Of a stretch of DNA of 64,000 bases, positions 8,640 through 18,200 are shown piece by piece. This stretch comes from JBMDXB01 sp048594975. Lineage in GTDB: Bacteria; Acidobacteriota; Vicinamibacteria; Vicinamibacterales; 2-12-FULL-66-21. The stretch covers positions 124,001 to 188,000 of the forward strand of contig JBMDXQ010000067.1 of NCBI GenBank assembly GCA_048594975.1, in the 5' to 3' direction. A program made the translations under genes and the position numbers. The stretch's first letter is position 1. Each line of letters opens with the position of its first letter. Below the pieces are notes generated by a model. It had not been told where the DNA came from and did not search any database. It was given only the letters and a program-made list of their open reading frames with translations.

Positions 8640-9929
8640 ATGCGCATCCTTCTCCTGTCGACCACCACCGGCTACCAGCTGCGCTCGTTCAACGAGGCGG
8701 CCAGGCGAGCCGCGGTCGAGATCCTGTTCGCCACCGACCGCTGCCACTCGCTGAACGACCCGTGGCAGGACCGCGCGATTGCGGTGCGTTTTCACGACGA
8801 GGACGCCTCACTGCAGGCAATCGTCCGCGAGGCGCGCGCACGCCCGCTCGAGGGCGTCATCGCCGTCGGCGATCGCCCGGTGGTCCTCGCGGCGCGGGCG
8901 GCTGCGGCGCTCGGGCTGCCGGGCAATCCCCCGGATGCGGCCGCCGCGAGTGTAAACAAGGTCGAGACCCGCCGCCGGCTGGCGGCTGCCGGCATGCGCG
9001 TCCCCTGGTTCCGTCGCGTGCGCCTGCCCGACGCGCTGGCGGCCGACGTCCGGTCAGGCCCGTTCCCGTGCGTAGTCAAGCCGCTCGGCCTCTCCGGGAG
9101 CCGCGGCGTCATCCGCGCGAACTCGCCGGCGCAGCTCGCCGAGGCCGTGGACCGTGTCGGACGGCTGCTCGCCCGTCCAGACGTCCGCGTCAGCCGCAGC
9201 GGCCTCGAGGAGGAGGTACTGATCGAGGGATTCATCGAGGGACGCGAGTTCGCGATCGAGGGCCTGCTGACTGCCGGCCGGCTGCAGGTGCTCGCGATCT
9301 TCGACAAGCCGGACCCGCTCGACGGCCCGTTCTTCGAGGAGACGATCTACGTGACGCCTTCGGCGCTGGCGTCGGAGGTGCAGCGCGCCGTCGCTGCCGA
9401 CGTGCAGCGGGCGACGAAGGCGCTCGGCTTGCGTCACGGTCCGGTCCACGCCGAGTGCCGTGTGGGTCCGAGCGGGATCGTCGTCCTCGAAATCGCCGCT
9501 CGACCGATCGGCGGCCTGTGCTCCCGAGTGCTGCGGTTCATGCCGGGAGAGGTGTCGCTCGAGGAAGTGCTGCTGCGCCACGCCCTCGGCGAGGACAGCT
9601 CGAGCTGCGTGCGGGAGGCGCGGGCGTCGGGAGTGATGATGATCCCGATCCCGAAGCGCGGAATCTACCGCCGCGTCGACGGCGAGGCTGACGCGCGTGC
9701 CGTGGATCTGGTCGAGGACGTCAGGATCACGGCCAGGGCGGACCAGCTGCTCGAGCCGCTGCCGGAGGGGGCGAGCTATCTCGGGTTCATTTTCGCGCGC
9801 GGGCCGAGTCCCTCGGCCGTCATTGCGGGGCTGCGCCAGGCGCACCGGCGGCTGCGGTTCGTGATGGACCCAGCGATCGACCTGGTGGCGGCATCGCCGT
9901 CGGACGCGACGGGCCGCGGCCTGCGGTGA
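8640..9929 (+). CDS. ATP-grasp domain protein paired with the radical SAM selenoprotein
   Basis: A 429-residue ATP-grasp protein related to carbamoyl-phosphate synthase, D-Ala-D-Ala ligase and biotin carboxylase. The N-terminal pre-ATP-grasp part runs to about residue 105. The ATP-binding segment has PFPCVVKPLGLSGSRGV near residues 140-156, and EEVLIEGFIEGREFAIEG follows near 190. The metal-binding end reads VVLEIAARPIGGLCSR near 280. Such enzymes ligate a carboxylate to an amine or thiol through an acyl-phosphate. It lies 45 nt after the selenoprotein stop on the same strand. It could act on the same substrate or on the radical SAM product; this is inference. The ATG at 8640 gives the whole conserved N-terminus. 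Confidence 0.85.
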   Translation: MRILLLSTTTGYQLRSFNEAARRAAVEILFATDRCHSLNDPWQDRAIAVRFHDEDASLQAIVREARARPLEGVIAVGDRPVVLAARAAAALGLPGNPPDAAAASVNKVETRRRLAAAGMRVPWFRRVRLPDALAADVRSGPFPCVVKPLGLSGSRGVIRANSPAQLAEAVDRVGRLLARPDVRVSRSGLEEEVLIEGFIEGREFAIEGLLTAGRLQVLAIFDKPDPLDGPFFEETIYVTPSALASEVQRAVAADVQRATKALGLRHGPVHAECRVGPSGIVVLEIAARPIGGLCSRVLRFMPGEVSLEEVLLRHALGEDSSSCVREARASGVMMIPIPKRGIYRRVDGEADARAVDLVEDVRITARADQLLEPLPEGASYLGFIFARGPSPSAVIAGLRQAHRRLRFVMDPAIDLVAASPSDATGRGLR

Positions 9930-9932
9930 CGC

Positions 9933-10256
9933 CTACTTGGATTGCTGGGGGACGTAGCCGGGCGGGAGGGCAGCGCCTTCGCCGAAGAAGAAGTCCTCCA
10001 TGTGCCGCGTGACGAGCTCCTGCGCTTCCTTCTGCCAGGGCATCAGGCGGTATTCGTTGAGGATCATCTTCATCCGTTCTTCCCACATTTTCCACGCCTC
10101 GGCGGAGATGTGCTCGTAGATCCGCTGTCCCAGCTCGCCTGGCCAGGGCGGCGCGTCGAGGCCGGGCATTTCCTTCTGGAATTTCTGGCAGAACACCTTT
10201 CGCCCGCCGGGGTTCGCGCCGGAAGCGTGCTGCTGGGGATCTTCGCCGCAGTCCAT
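9933..10256 (-). CDS. yggX: Fe(2+)-trafficking / oxidative damage protection protein (YggX family)
   Basis: A 107-residue protein whose body matches YggX: KVFCQKFQKEMPG, PPWPGELGQRIYEHIS, MILNEYRLMPW and a C-terminal GYVPQQSK. YggX proteins protect Fe-S clusters and help iron trafficking. The single Cys in KVFC is conserved in the family. The frame is open upstream to 10343, but homology starts near residue 20 of the chosen frame, so the ATG at 10256 is preferred. It converges with the ATP-grasp gene with only 3 nt between stops, leaving no room for a separate terminator. Confidence 0.85.
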   Translation of the reverse strand: MDCGEDPQQHASGANPGGRKVFCQKFQKEMPGLDAPPWPGELGQRIYEHISAEAWKMWEERMKMILNEYRLMPWQKEAQELVTRHMEDFFFGEGAALPPGYVPQQSK

Positions 10257-10275
10257 GACGCCGATAATAGTGCAA

Positions 10276-10296
10276 GTTCGGCCCGGCCGGCCGAAC
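10276..10296. promoter_or_regulatory. Inverted repeat upstream of yggX
   Basis: GTTCGGCC and GGCCGAAC form an 8-bp perfect inverted repeat around a 5-nt centre, about 20 bp upstream of the yggX start. It could be an operator or a hairpin in the leader. The rest of the spacer to 10494 contains no gene I can support. Confidence 0.3.
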
Positions 10297-10494
10297 GGAC
10301 GCGGAAAGGTACCTAGTGCATAAACCTGCCTCATGTGCAACACTGGGTGTAGCGAATTCTTCCAGGTGGGTCAGGCCCTTTGACGCCGCACTCGGCATCT
10401 TGGAGGTTTTAAACCATATAGTGGGGGGCTTCCCGTCAGAAAGCCTGTTCATCCGTGGCACACGGTTTGATTGACAGCCCGGCGGTAGGACGCT

Positions 10495-10977
10495 GTGCCG
10501 CACGGGGGATCTGAAGGACCAGAGCACGACGACGAGCACCCTTGGCCGCCGGCCGACCCGAGGGCGCCGGAGACCCCGAGCGACGAACCCAAACCCACGC
10601 CCGTGCAGGATCCGCCGAGCGAACCAGGCAGGGCCCCCTACGTCGTGCGGGCCCAACAGGCGGGCACCCACAACGAGAGTCGAACAATGAATGATGCCTC
10701 AATGGGTCGGATGACCGGTGAACGGGGTGAACGGAAGGAACGCCGCGGGTTTGCGTCGATGTCGCCGGAGAAACAGCGCGAGATCGCCAGCAAGGGCGGG
10801 CGCGCGGCACATCAGAAGGGCACCGCGCATGAGTGGACCTCGGAAGAGGCACGGTCGGCTGGACGGAAAGGCGGCCAGATCAGCCGCGGCGGCCGTGGCC
10901 GGCTCGTAGAGCCGCCGGTGCAGGCGTCGGCACCGGCGGATAGTGCTGGTGCCGACGAGGGAATGCTCGATCGGTAG
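10495..10977 (+). CDS. KGG-repeat stress protein with acidic proline-rich N-terminal extension
   Basis: The C-terminal half holds two KGG motifs: a RGFASMSPEKQREIASKGG copy and a second EARSAGRKGG copy, typical of general-stress proteins such as E. coli YciG. That part alone would start at ATG 10687 (96 residues). However the frame stays open upstream to a GTG at 10495 with TAGGA 6 nt before it. The extra 64 residues are acidic, proline-rich and strongly GC in third positions, so they look coding. They end in a GRAPYVV stretch that resembles the end of a separate small hydrophilic protein. Either this is a fusion of two small proteins or the first half is a leader ORF reading through. The KGG part is secure; the start is not. 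Confidence 0.6.
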   Translation: MPHGGSEGPEHDDEHPWPPADPRAPETPSDEPKPTPVQDPPSEPGRAPYVVRAQQAGTHNESRTMNDASMGRMTGERGERKERRGFASMSPEKQREIASKGGRAAHQKGTAHEWTSEEARSAGRKGGQISRGGRGRLVEPPVQASAPADSAGADEGMLDR

Positions 10978-11003
10978 CAGTAGGCGTCGATGGACGGAGG
11001 CGT

Positions 11004-12803
11004 TTGCGTATGGTGAAACGGGTAGCGATGGCGATGGTCGTGGCGCTCGGTTGCGCCGCGGCGGGTGTCGCGCAGACTTCGCAAGGGGAGCCTGCCGCGT
11101 CTCCTGCCCGGCAGCAACCGGCGACCGCCACGCCTCCCAGCACGAGCGGGCAGCCGCCGGCGCAGGATCCGGCGACGCAGCCACCGCCGCGGCAGGACGT
11201 GGCGGTCGACGACGAGGCGAGACGGCCGGCGACGACGACCTTCATGGGCGACACGGGCCTGTGGTTCGTCCCGACCGGCGAGGTTCTCCCCGCACGCAAG
11301 TGGTCGTTCAGCGTGTACCGGACGAACTTCGACTTCAACCAGGGGTTCACGGACGCGTCGAACTGGCCGATCACCTTCGGTGTGGGGCTCGGCGACCGCG
11401 CGGAACTGTTTGGCTCGTGGGCGGTCGTCCGGCGCATCGACCGTGACGTCCGGCCGATCTTCATCCCGACGGAGCCCGAGGCGGGGGGCCTCGTCAACGA
11501 CTACCCGTTCGTCCGGCAGGGATGGTCCGGCAACCAGCTGGGCGATTTCTGGCTGGGCGCCAAGTACAACTTCACGTCGCAGTGGCGCGGCCAGGGTGCC
11601 GCCTTCGGCGTGCGCGGCCTTGTCAAGCTGCCCACCGCCAAGGACGACGAGGAAGGCGTCGGCACGGGCAAGCTGGACTTCGCCGTCGACGCGATCCTGA
11701 GCAAGGAAGTGAACGAACGCGTCGAGGTCTCCGGGTTCGGTGGCCTCATCTTCCGCGGCGATCCGGACGACGTCACGCTGAGCAACGGCTTCCGCTACGG
11801 CTTCGGCGTGGGCGTGCCGTCGCGCCGGGCCCTGCGGCTCACCGCGGAGCTGCACGGTGAGGCGTACTTCGACGACACGCTCGAATTCCGCGGCTCGCTC
11901 GTCGGGGAAGACGGCTCGATTCCGCCGACGCTGACGAACCTCGATTCACCGCTCAACGCTTCGATCGGCCTGACCTACCAGCACAGTGGCGGCTTCTTCG
12001 CCGGCGCGGGTGTCAACTGGCGGATCAAGTTGGACGGTCGCAGCGAGTTCGGCGGCTTCGAGGACGAGACCGGCGACTCCCTCGGCTTCCAGCTTCGCCT
12101 TGGGTACCACCCGGGCGTGCGTGCGTTCGCACCGCCGCCACCCCCGACACCGACGCCGGAGCCGCCGCGCGCCGCCGAGCACGTGCTCTCGGTGGAGGCG
12201 CAGTGCAACCCGTGCGAGGTCATCGTCGGGCAGACCTCGATAGTCACCGCGGTGCCGCAGTCCTCCATCGGGTGCATCGTCACCTACGCGTGGAGCGCGC
12301 CCTCGGGCACCTTCGCGGATCGCACGGCGAAGGAAACGAAGTGGACCGCCCCGATGCAGCCGGGGACGGTTCCCGTGACCGTGACGGTCACCTGCCCACA
12401 GGACGGGAAGACGGCGAGCGACGACGTGAACATCCGCGTCGTGCCGGTACCGATCACGGAGATCGTAATCGAGGACGTGCACTTCGACTTCGACCGGTAC
12501 TCGCTGCGCCCCGAGGCCACGCGCGCGCTCGACGAGGCGGTGGCCGCCCTGCAGAAAGTGCCGACCGCCACGGTGCAGATCGAAGGGCACACGTGCAACA
12601 TCGGCACGGCCGAGTACAACCTGGCGCTCGGTGACCGGCGGGCGAACTCGGTCCGCGACTACCTGGTGAGCCGCGGCATCAGCGCCGACCGGCTGCGCAC
12701 CACGAGCTACGGCGAGGAGCGTCCGAAGCACGACAACGCGCGTGAGGAGACGCGGCGGCTCAACCGGCGCGCGGCGCTGATCGTCCGCGTCCAGCTTCCG
12801 TAA
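11004..12803 (+). CDS. OmpA-family outer membrane protein
   Basis: A 599-residue exported protein. A signal peptide covers about residues 1-23 (MVVALGCAAAGVAQ). A Pro/Gln-rich stretch leads into a beta-barrel region at about 75-375. The proline linker PPPPPTPTPEPPRA then joins an Ig/PKD-like segment with four cysteines. The OmpA peptidoglycan-binding domain is at about 490-599, with VHFDFDRYSLRPEA, IEGHTCNIGTAEYN and a final RRAALIV. It likely anchors the outer membrane to peptidoglycan and may form a pore. The stem-loop just after the stop could attenuate expression of the next small gene. Confidence 0.9.
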   Translation: MRMVKRVAMAMVVALGCAAAGVAQTSQGEPAASPARQQPATATPPSTSGQPPAQDPATQPPPRQDVAVDDEARRPATTTFMGDTGLWFVPTGEVLPARKWSFSVYRTNFDFNQGFTDASNWPITFGVGLGDRAELFGSWAVVRRIDRDVRPIFIPTEPEAGGLVNDYPFVRQGWSGNQLGDFWLGAKYNFTSQWRGQGAAFGVRGLVKLPTAKDDEEGVGTGKLDFAVDAILSKEVNERVEVSGFGGLIFRGDPDDVTLSNGFRYGFGVGVPSRRALRLTAELHGEAYFDDTLEFRGSLVGEDGSIPPTLTNLDSPLNASIGLTYQHSGGFFAGAGVNWRIKLDGRSEFGGFEDETGDSLGFQLRLGYHPGVRAFAPPPPPTPTPEPPRAAEHVLSVEAQCNPCEVIVGQTSIVTAVPQSSIGCIVTYAWSAPSGTFADRTAKETKWTAPMQPGTVPVTVTVTCPQDGKTASDDVNIRVVPVPITEIVIEDVHFDFDRYSLRPEATRALDEAVAALQKVPTATVQIEGHTCNIGTAEYNLALGDRRANSVRDYLVSRGISADRLRTTSYGEERPKHDNAREETRRLNRRAALIVRVQLP

Positions 12804-12814
12804 ACGACCGTGGG

Positions 12815-12840
12815 GGTGAGTGCCCGGGCGGGCGCTCACC
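12815..12840 (+). terminator. Stem-loop after the OmpA-family gene
   Basis: An 11-bp stem (12815-12825 with 12830-12840, one G-T pair) closes a GGGC loop. The downstream T tract is weak, so it may be an attenuator or an RNA-stability hairpin, not a full terminator. Confidence 0.45.
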
Positions 12841-12862
12841 TTCACGTTTCCAAGGGGTCTCT

Positions 12863-13051
12863 ATGCGGTTCGTGAATGTGTATCTGATCGGTTACTTCCT
12901 GCTCGTCATCGGCGCGCTGGCCGCGCTCTGGTACGGCGGTGTGCTCCGTCAGATCTCGGCCACCTGGATCGTCATCGGTCTCGTGATCGCCATCGGGCTC
13001 GGCATCATGCTGGCCATTTCGGCCGGCAAGCCGGAAATCACGAGGGAATAG
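12863..13051 (+). CDS. Small two-helix membrane protein, unknown function
   Basis: A 62-residue protein with two hydrophobic helices (about residues 6-26 and 32-54) and a short charged C-terminus KPEITRE. AAGGGG lies about 7 nt before the ATG. It sits between the OmpA hairpin and a strong terminator, so it ends a transcription unit. I do not recognise a family. Confidence 0.6.
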   Translation: MRFVNVYLIGYFLLVIGALAALWYGGVLRQISATWIVIGLVIAIGLGIMLAISAGKPEITRE

Positions 13052-13076
13052 GGCTTCGAGAAGCCTCCCCGGCCTG

Positions 13077-13115
13077 CGCCGGCGTCCTCTCACGAGGGCG
13101 CCGGCGTTTTGTTTT
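13077..13115 (+). terminator. Rho-independent terminator
   Basis: A 13-bp GC-rich stem (13077-13089 with 13094-13106, one G-T pair) with a TCAC loop is followed by TTTTGTTTT. It is the clearest intrinsic terminator in the window and ends the OmpA / small membrane protein unit. Confidence 0.85.
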
Positions 13116-13223
13116 GTACGCACGCGTCTCACCTGTGTCCGCCCTTCATGGATTCCGGGCGGCCGCCGAGAGCCTCGTCGCGGTGCGGCCAGTGGCACAG
13201 GTTGTGAGTACGCCAGGCAGCGT

Positions 13224-15143
13224 ATGGTTGCCCGTCGGCTCACCGGACTCGCCGGCGTCGTGCTGCTGCTCGCCGGCTCGACGGCCTGCAAGGAAGACGG
13301 CGGCATCGAAGTCACCAGCGTCAAGTTCACCGGCAGCCGGGCGGTCACCTCCGACCAGTTGAAATCGGTCATCGCGACGGCGGCCAGCGACAAGCTGCTC
13401 GGCGTCCCGGTGCCGTGGGGCACGAAGCGCTACTTCAGCCGCGGGCAGTTCGAGGCGGACTTGAAGCGCATCGCCGCCTTCTACACGGACCGCGGCTATC
13501 CCGACGCGCGCGTCTCGTCGTTCGACGCCAGGTTGAGCGACGACCAGCAGTCGGTCAGCGTCACGATCGGCATCTCCGAAGGCGAGCCGATTCGAGTGGA
13601 GCGCATCGTGCTCGAGGGCCTGCAGTCGCTGCCCGACGGGCACCACGAGACGTTGCAGCACACGCTGCCGCTGCGCCCGGGCGCTGCGCTCGATCGCGCG
13701 CTCCTGCAGGCGAGCCGCGAGACGGTACTCGACGAGTTGCGTGACCACGGGCACCCGTACGCGTCGGTCCGCGTGGTCGAGCAGCCGGGATCGTCCGATC
13801 GCCTGCGCGTGGTGCAGCTGCTCGCCGATCCGGGGCCCGTCGCCCACCACGGACCGATCGAGATCAGCGGCAACTCCAGCGTCGGCGATCGTGTCGTCCG
13901 CCGGCAGCTGACGTTCCGCCCCGGCGATCTGTACCGGCAGAGCCGCCTGCTCGAAAGCCAGCGGCGCCTCTACGCCCTGGAGACGTTCGAGTTCGTCAAC
14001 GTCGAGGCGATGCAGCTCGAAGTGAAGCCGGCCGAAGTGCCGACACGCGTGACCGTCACCGAGGGCAAGCACCGGAAGGTGAACTTCGGCGTCGGCTACG
14101 GCAGCGAAGAGAAGGCGCGCGTCGAAGTGGACTGGCGGCACGTGAACTTCTTCGGCGGGGCGCGCACCGCCGGCGTGTTCGCGCGCTACTCGTCGCTGGA
14201 TCGCGGTGTGCGTCTCAACCTGAAGCAGCCCTACTTCTTCGGGCCCCGCCTCGCTGCGGCGCTCAGCGGCCAGTTCTGGCATACCGACGAGCCCGCCTTC
14301 GTGCTCGACACCGTCGGCGGCCAGTTCACCGTGACGAGGCAGTTCGCGCCCGGCGGCGGACCGCTGCGCGGATCGCAGCCGTCCACCACGGTCGCCTTCA
14401 CTTACGTGAACGAGTTCGAGGACTACGCGATCTCGCGGGAGGCGCTGGAGGACCCGACGTTCCGCGACGAGCTGATCGCGCTCGGACTGGATCCGCGGAC
14501 CGGCACCGGCCGCGGCCAGCGCTCCGCGATCCTCCTCGACCTGGCGCGCAACACGACCGGGAACCTGCTGGATGCCCGACGGGGCTATTTCGCGAGCCTC
14601 CACCTGGAGCAGGCCGGCCGGTGGCTGCAGGGTTCGTACGACTATTATGAGCTCACGGCGGAGGGCCGCTACTACTACTCGCTGGGCAACCGTGCCGTCG
14701 TCGCGGTCAAGGCGCGGGCCGGGTCCATCGACGCGGTCGGGCCGCAGCAGACGGACGTCCCGTTCTTCAAACGCTACTTCCTCGGCGGCGCGACCAACCT
14801 GCGCGGCTGGGGCCGGTTCGAGGTCTCGCCCCTGAGCGGTGGCGGCCTGCCGATTGGCGGCGCGACCCGGCTGGATTTCTCGACCGAACTGCGCGTGCCG
14901 ATCTGGGGGAGGCTGGGCGGCGTGATCTTCTTCGACGGCGGCAACGTCTGGGAGAACCCCTGGGACTTCGACCTCCGCGACCTGCGCTACGACGCCGGCC
15001 CCGGCCTTCGCTACAACACGCCCATCGGTCCTATCCGTGTGGATCTCGGGTACCAGCTGAACCGGATCCCCGGACTGCTGGTGAACGGCGAGCCGGAACC
15101 GAGGCGGTTCCGCTTCCATTTCAGTATCGGGCAGGCCTTCTGA
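13224..15143 (+). CDS. tamA: TamA/BamA-type outer membrane assembly protein
   Basis: A 639-residue protein with an N-terminal hydrophobic signal ending at Cys (GSTACKEDGG), possibly a lipoprotein with an imperfect lipobox. POTRA-like segments span about residues 28-320 (for example VKFTGSRAVTSDQL and IEISGNSSVGDRVVRRQL). The Omp85/D15 beta-barrel follows, including the lid-lock-like FFKRYFLGGATNLRGWGRFE and a C-terminal IGQAF ending in Phe as outer membrane proteins usually do. It is followed after 91 nt by tamB, so the two form the translocation and assembly module that helps place proteins or lipids in the outer membrane. Confidence 0.87.
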   Translation: MVARRLTGLAGVVLLLAGSTACKEDGGIEVTSVKFTGSRAVTSDQLKSVIATAASDKLLGVPVPWGTKRYFSRGQFEADLKRIAAFYTDRGYPDARVSSFDARLSDDQQSVSVTIGISEGEPIRVERIVLEGLQSLPDGHHETLQHTLPLRPGAALDRALLQASRETVLDELRDHGHPYASVRVVEQPGSSDRLRVVQLLADPGPVAHHGPIEISGNSSVGDRVVRRQLTFRPGDLYRQSRLLESQRRLYALETFEFVNVEAMQLEVKPAEVPTRVTVTEGKHRKVNFGVGYGSEEKARVEVDWRHVNFFGGARTAGVFARYSSLDRGVRLNLKQPYFFGPRLAAALSGQFWHTDEPAFVLDTVGGQFTVTRQFAPGGGPLRGSQPSTTVAFTYVNEFEDYAISREALEDPTFRDELIALGLDPRTGTGRGQRSAILLDLARNTTGNLLDARRGYFASLHLEQAGRWLQGSYDYYELTAEGRYYYSLGNRAVVAVKARAGSIDAVGPQQTDVPFFKRYFLGGATNLRGWGRFEVSPLSGGGLPIGGATRLDFSTELRVPIWGRLGGVIFFDGGNVWENPWDFDLRDLRYDAGPGLRYNTPIGPIRVDLGYQLNRIPGLLVNGEPEPRRFRFHFSIGQAF

Positions 15144-15144
15144 G

Positions 15145-15175
15145 TCGGCGCTCGGGGCTCGGCGTTCGGCGCTCG
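15145..15175. repeat. Heptamer tandem array between tamA and tamB
   Basis: Four units of 7 bp (TCGGCGC TCGGGGC TCGGCGT TCGGCGC) begin one base after the tamA stop. Same period as the arrays at 8597 and 33004 but with a different unit sequence. Confidence 0.65.
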
Positions 15176-15234
15176 TGAAGAGGGATAAAGTGCAGGGAAC
15201 CCGCGGAACCCCCGGAACCGACAGGTAACACACT

Positions 15235-18200
15235 ATGGTGCACGGTCAACGTCGGATGCGAGCGCTTCGCCGGCTGATGCAGGCTCTGGCGCTCGTCGGC
15301 ACGCTTGCCGTCGGCATGCTGGCGATGGCGTTGATCGTGTCGCAGACCCCGTGGTTCCGCGACTGGCTCCGGCGGTACATCGTTCGCGAGTCCAAGCAGT
15401 ACCTGAACGGCGAGCTCGCGATCGGCGGGCTGCACGGCAACCTGCTCTTCGGCGTCACCCTCTCGGACGTTGCGGTCGACGTCTCGGGCGAGCGGGTGCT
15501 CGCGTTGAAAGGCCTGGAGGTCGACTACAGCATCTTCGACCTCATATCGCGCGGCATCGTCATCGACCAGATCAGGATCGTGGATCCGTCGATCGTCGCC
15601 GTGCGCGACGAGCGCGGCTGGAACCTGGCGCACCTCGTGAAGAAACAGGAGCGCGAGGCCGACCGGCGCGGCCCGGGTCGGCCGATTTCGCTCGGCTCGA
15701 TCGAGGTCGAGGACGCGAGCGTGCGCATCCGCGATCGCGTGGTCCCGGCGGCGTACCGGCTCCCCGACCGGATCGACGGGCTCGACCTGAAGGCCGCGTT
15801 CGAATACGCGCCCGTGCACTACACGATCGATCTCGAACGGGCCAGCTTCCAAGCCACGTCGCCCCGCCTGGAGCTCGAGACGCTGAACGGGCGAATCGCC
15901 GTTCGCGACGACAACCTCTACGTCGAAGGGGTGAACCTCCGGACCGCGGAGTCCTCGGTGACGATCGATGGCGTCGTCGAGCAGTACCTGCGCACGCCGA
16001 TCGTCAAGGTCACGACGACGGGCAACGTGTCGCTGCCGGAGATCGGGCGCATTGCGCCGGCGGCCGCTGGATACGGGCTGCATCCGGCGTTCAACATCCG
16101 CGCGAACGGGCCGGCGGAGCAGCTCGCGCTGGAGTTCGACGTCCGGTCCGAGGCGGGCAACGTGCGAGGCAGCCTGACGGCCGACACGAAGGCGCCAGAC
16201 CTGGCATTTCGCGGTGACGTGAACACCGAGCGGCTCGACCTCGCACCGATCCTGAAGCGGCCATCGCAGCGCAGCAGCATCACCGGCCAGGGCACGATCG
16301 ACCTGAGGATCGCATCGCGGCCGGCGGCGGCAGGCGCCCTCGATCGCATGAGCGGCACGTTCCGGTTCAGCGGGCCGCAGGTGGCCGCCGCCGGATACGA
16401 CGCGCGCAACGTCAGGGCGAGCGGGCGGCTGGACGGCCGGCGCATCACCCTGGATGCGAGCGCCGACGCGTATGGCGGCACCGCGACGGCCAGGGGGTTC
16501 ATCCTGACGCCGGCGGCGGGCCGGCCTCTCGCCTACGAGCTGCGGGGTGCGGCCGAAGGGGTCGACCTGCGGAACCTGCCGGCCTCGACCGGCGCGCCGA
16601 GGCTCGACACCCGCCTCTCGGTCGCGGAATACCACGTCCGCGGAGAGGGACGGAACGCGTCCGGATCGGCCACGCTCAACGGGTCCACCGTCGAGGGCGC
16701 GACGGTTGCCGGCGGCACGACCGGCACGTTCAAGGTCACGCCCCGCGAGGTGTCGTATACCGCACGCGGACGGACGGCGAACCTGAACCTGCAGCGGATT
16801 GGAGGGGCGCTGAACGTCCAAGCGCTTGCGCAGCCGGAATACGACAGCCGCATTACCGGGGAGTTCGACGTCAGTGGCACGATCGATCGCGTCCGCCCTG
16901 GGGACGGTGCACGCGCATCGGCCCTCGGGACGATGACCGTCAACGCGAAGGGAACGCTGACCGACTCGACACTGTGGGGCGGTACGCTCCCCCGCCTCGC
17001 ATTCGACGCGCGCCTCGATCGCGGCGCGCTCGACGTCCGCGCCGACGGCCGGTTCCAGGGCTTCGATCCCGCTCGGCTGACCGGCCGAAAGCAGCTCGAA
17101 GGGCGTGTGACCGGCAGCGTCGACCTACGCGTTGCGATTGCCAATCTCGGGCAGCCGGTGTCGCCGGAGACCGTGAGTGCGGACGGCACGCTCACACTGC
17201 AGGACTCGGTGGTCGGCGGCCTGGAGATCGGCGCGGCCGACGTGGCGGGCAAGTTCGCGTCCCGGGTCGGTGACATCGCGCGCCTGCACGTCGAGGGGCC
17301 CGATCTGAAGGCGGACGCGTCCGGTCGTATCGCGCTCGACCGCGCGAACCAGTCGGACCTGACGTACCACGTCGAGGCGATCGCCCTCGCGGATCTCGCG
17401 AAGCTCGCGGGCCGGCAGGAGGTGAGCGGATCGGCCGTTCTGGACGGCCGGATCACCGGCAACGCCGCCTCGCTGGCGGTGACCGGCGCGATGGACGGCA
17501 GCAACCTGGCCTACCAGAAGCACAGCGCCCTCGATCTGAACGGCAAGTACTCGGTTACGGTGCCGGAGCTGCGGATCGCCGACGCCGCCGTGGAGGCGAC
17601 CACCACCGCGACGTTCCTGTCGGTCGGCGGCGTCGACATCAGCGAGCTGACCGCGACGACGACCTACCAGAAGCAGCAGGTCGCCTTCACGACGACGATC
17701 GCGGAGCAGCGGCGCACGGTGGACGCCACCGGCACGCTGATCCTGCATCCGGACCACAGCGAGGTGCACCTGCCGAAGTTCTCGGTGCGGACGCAGGGCG
17801 TCGAGTGGCGGTCGGCGCCGGGTTCGGAAGCGGCGATCCAGTACGGCGCCGGGCGCATCGAGCTGAACGGCGTACGGCTGGTCAGCGGCGACCAGGCGCT
17901 CAACGTAGACGGCGCCCTGGCCACCACGCGGGGCCCGGCGGCTGGCACGCTGCGGGTGCAGGCGCGCAACGTCGACCTGCAGCAGCTCGAGACGCTGCTG
18001 CTCCAGGACCGCGGTTTTTCCGGACGGCTCAGCGCCGACGCGACCATCAACGGCACGACGGCGGACCCGGTGATCGACGGCCACGTGGAGGTGGCGGGTG
18101 GGGGCTTCAAGGGCTACCGCTACGAGTCATTCGCGGTGGACCTGAAGTACTCAGGGCCCCGTCTGCAGGTTGACGGGAAGCTGCAGCAGTCGCCCACGGA

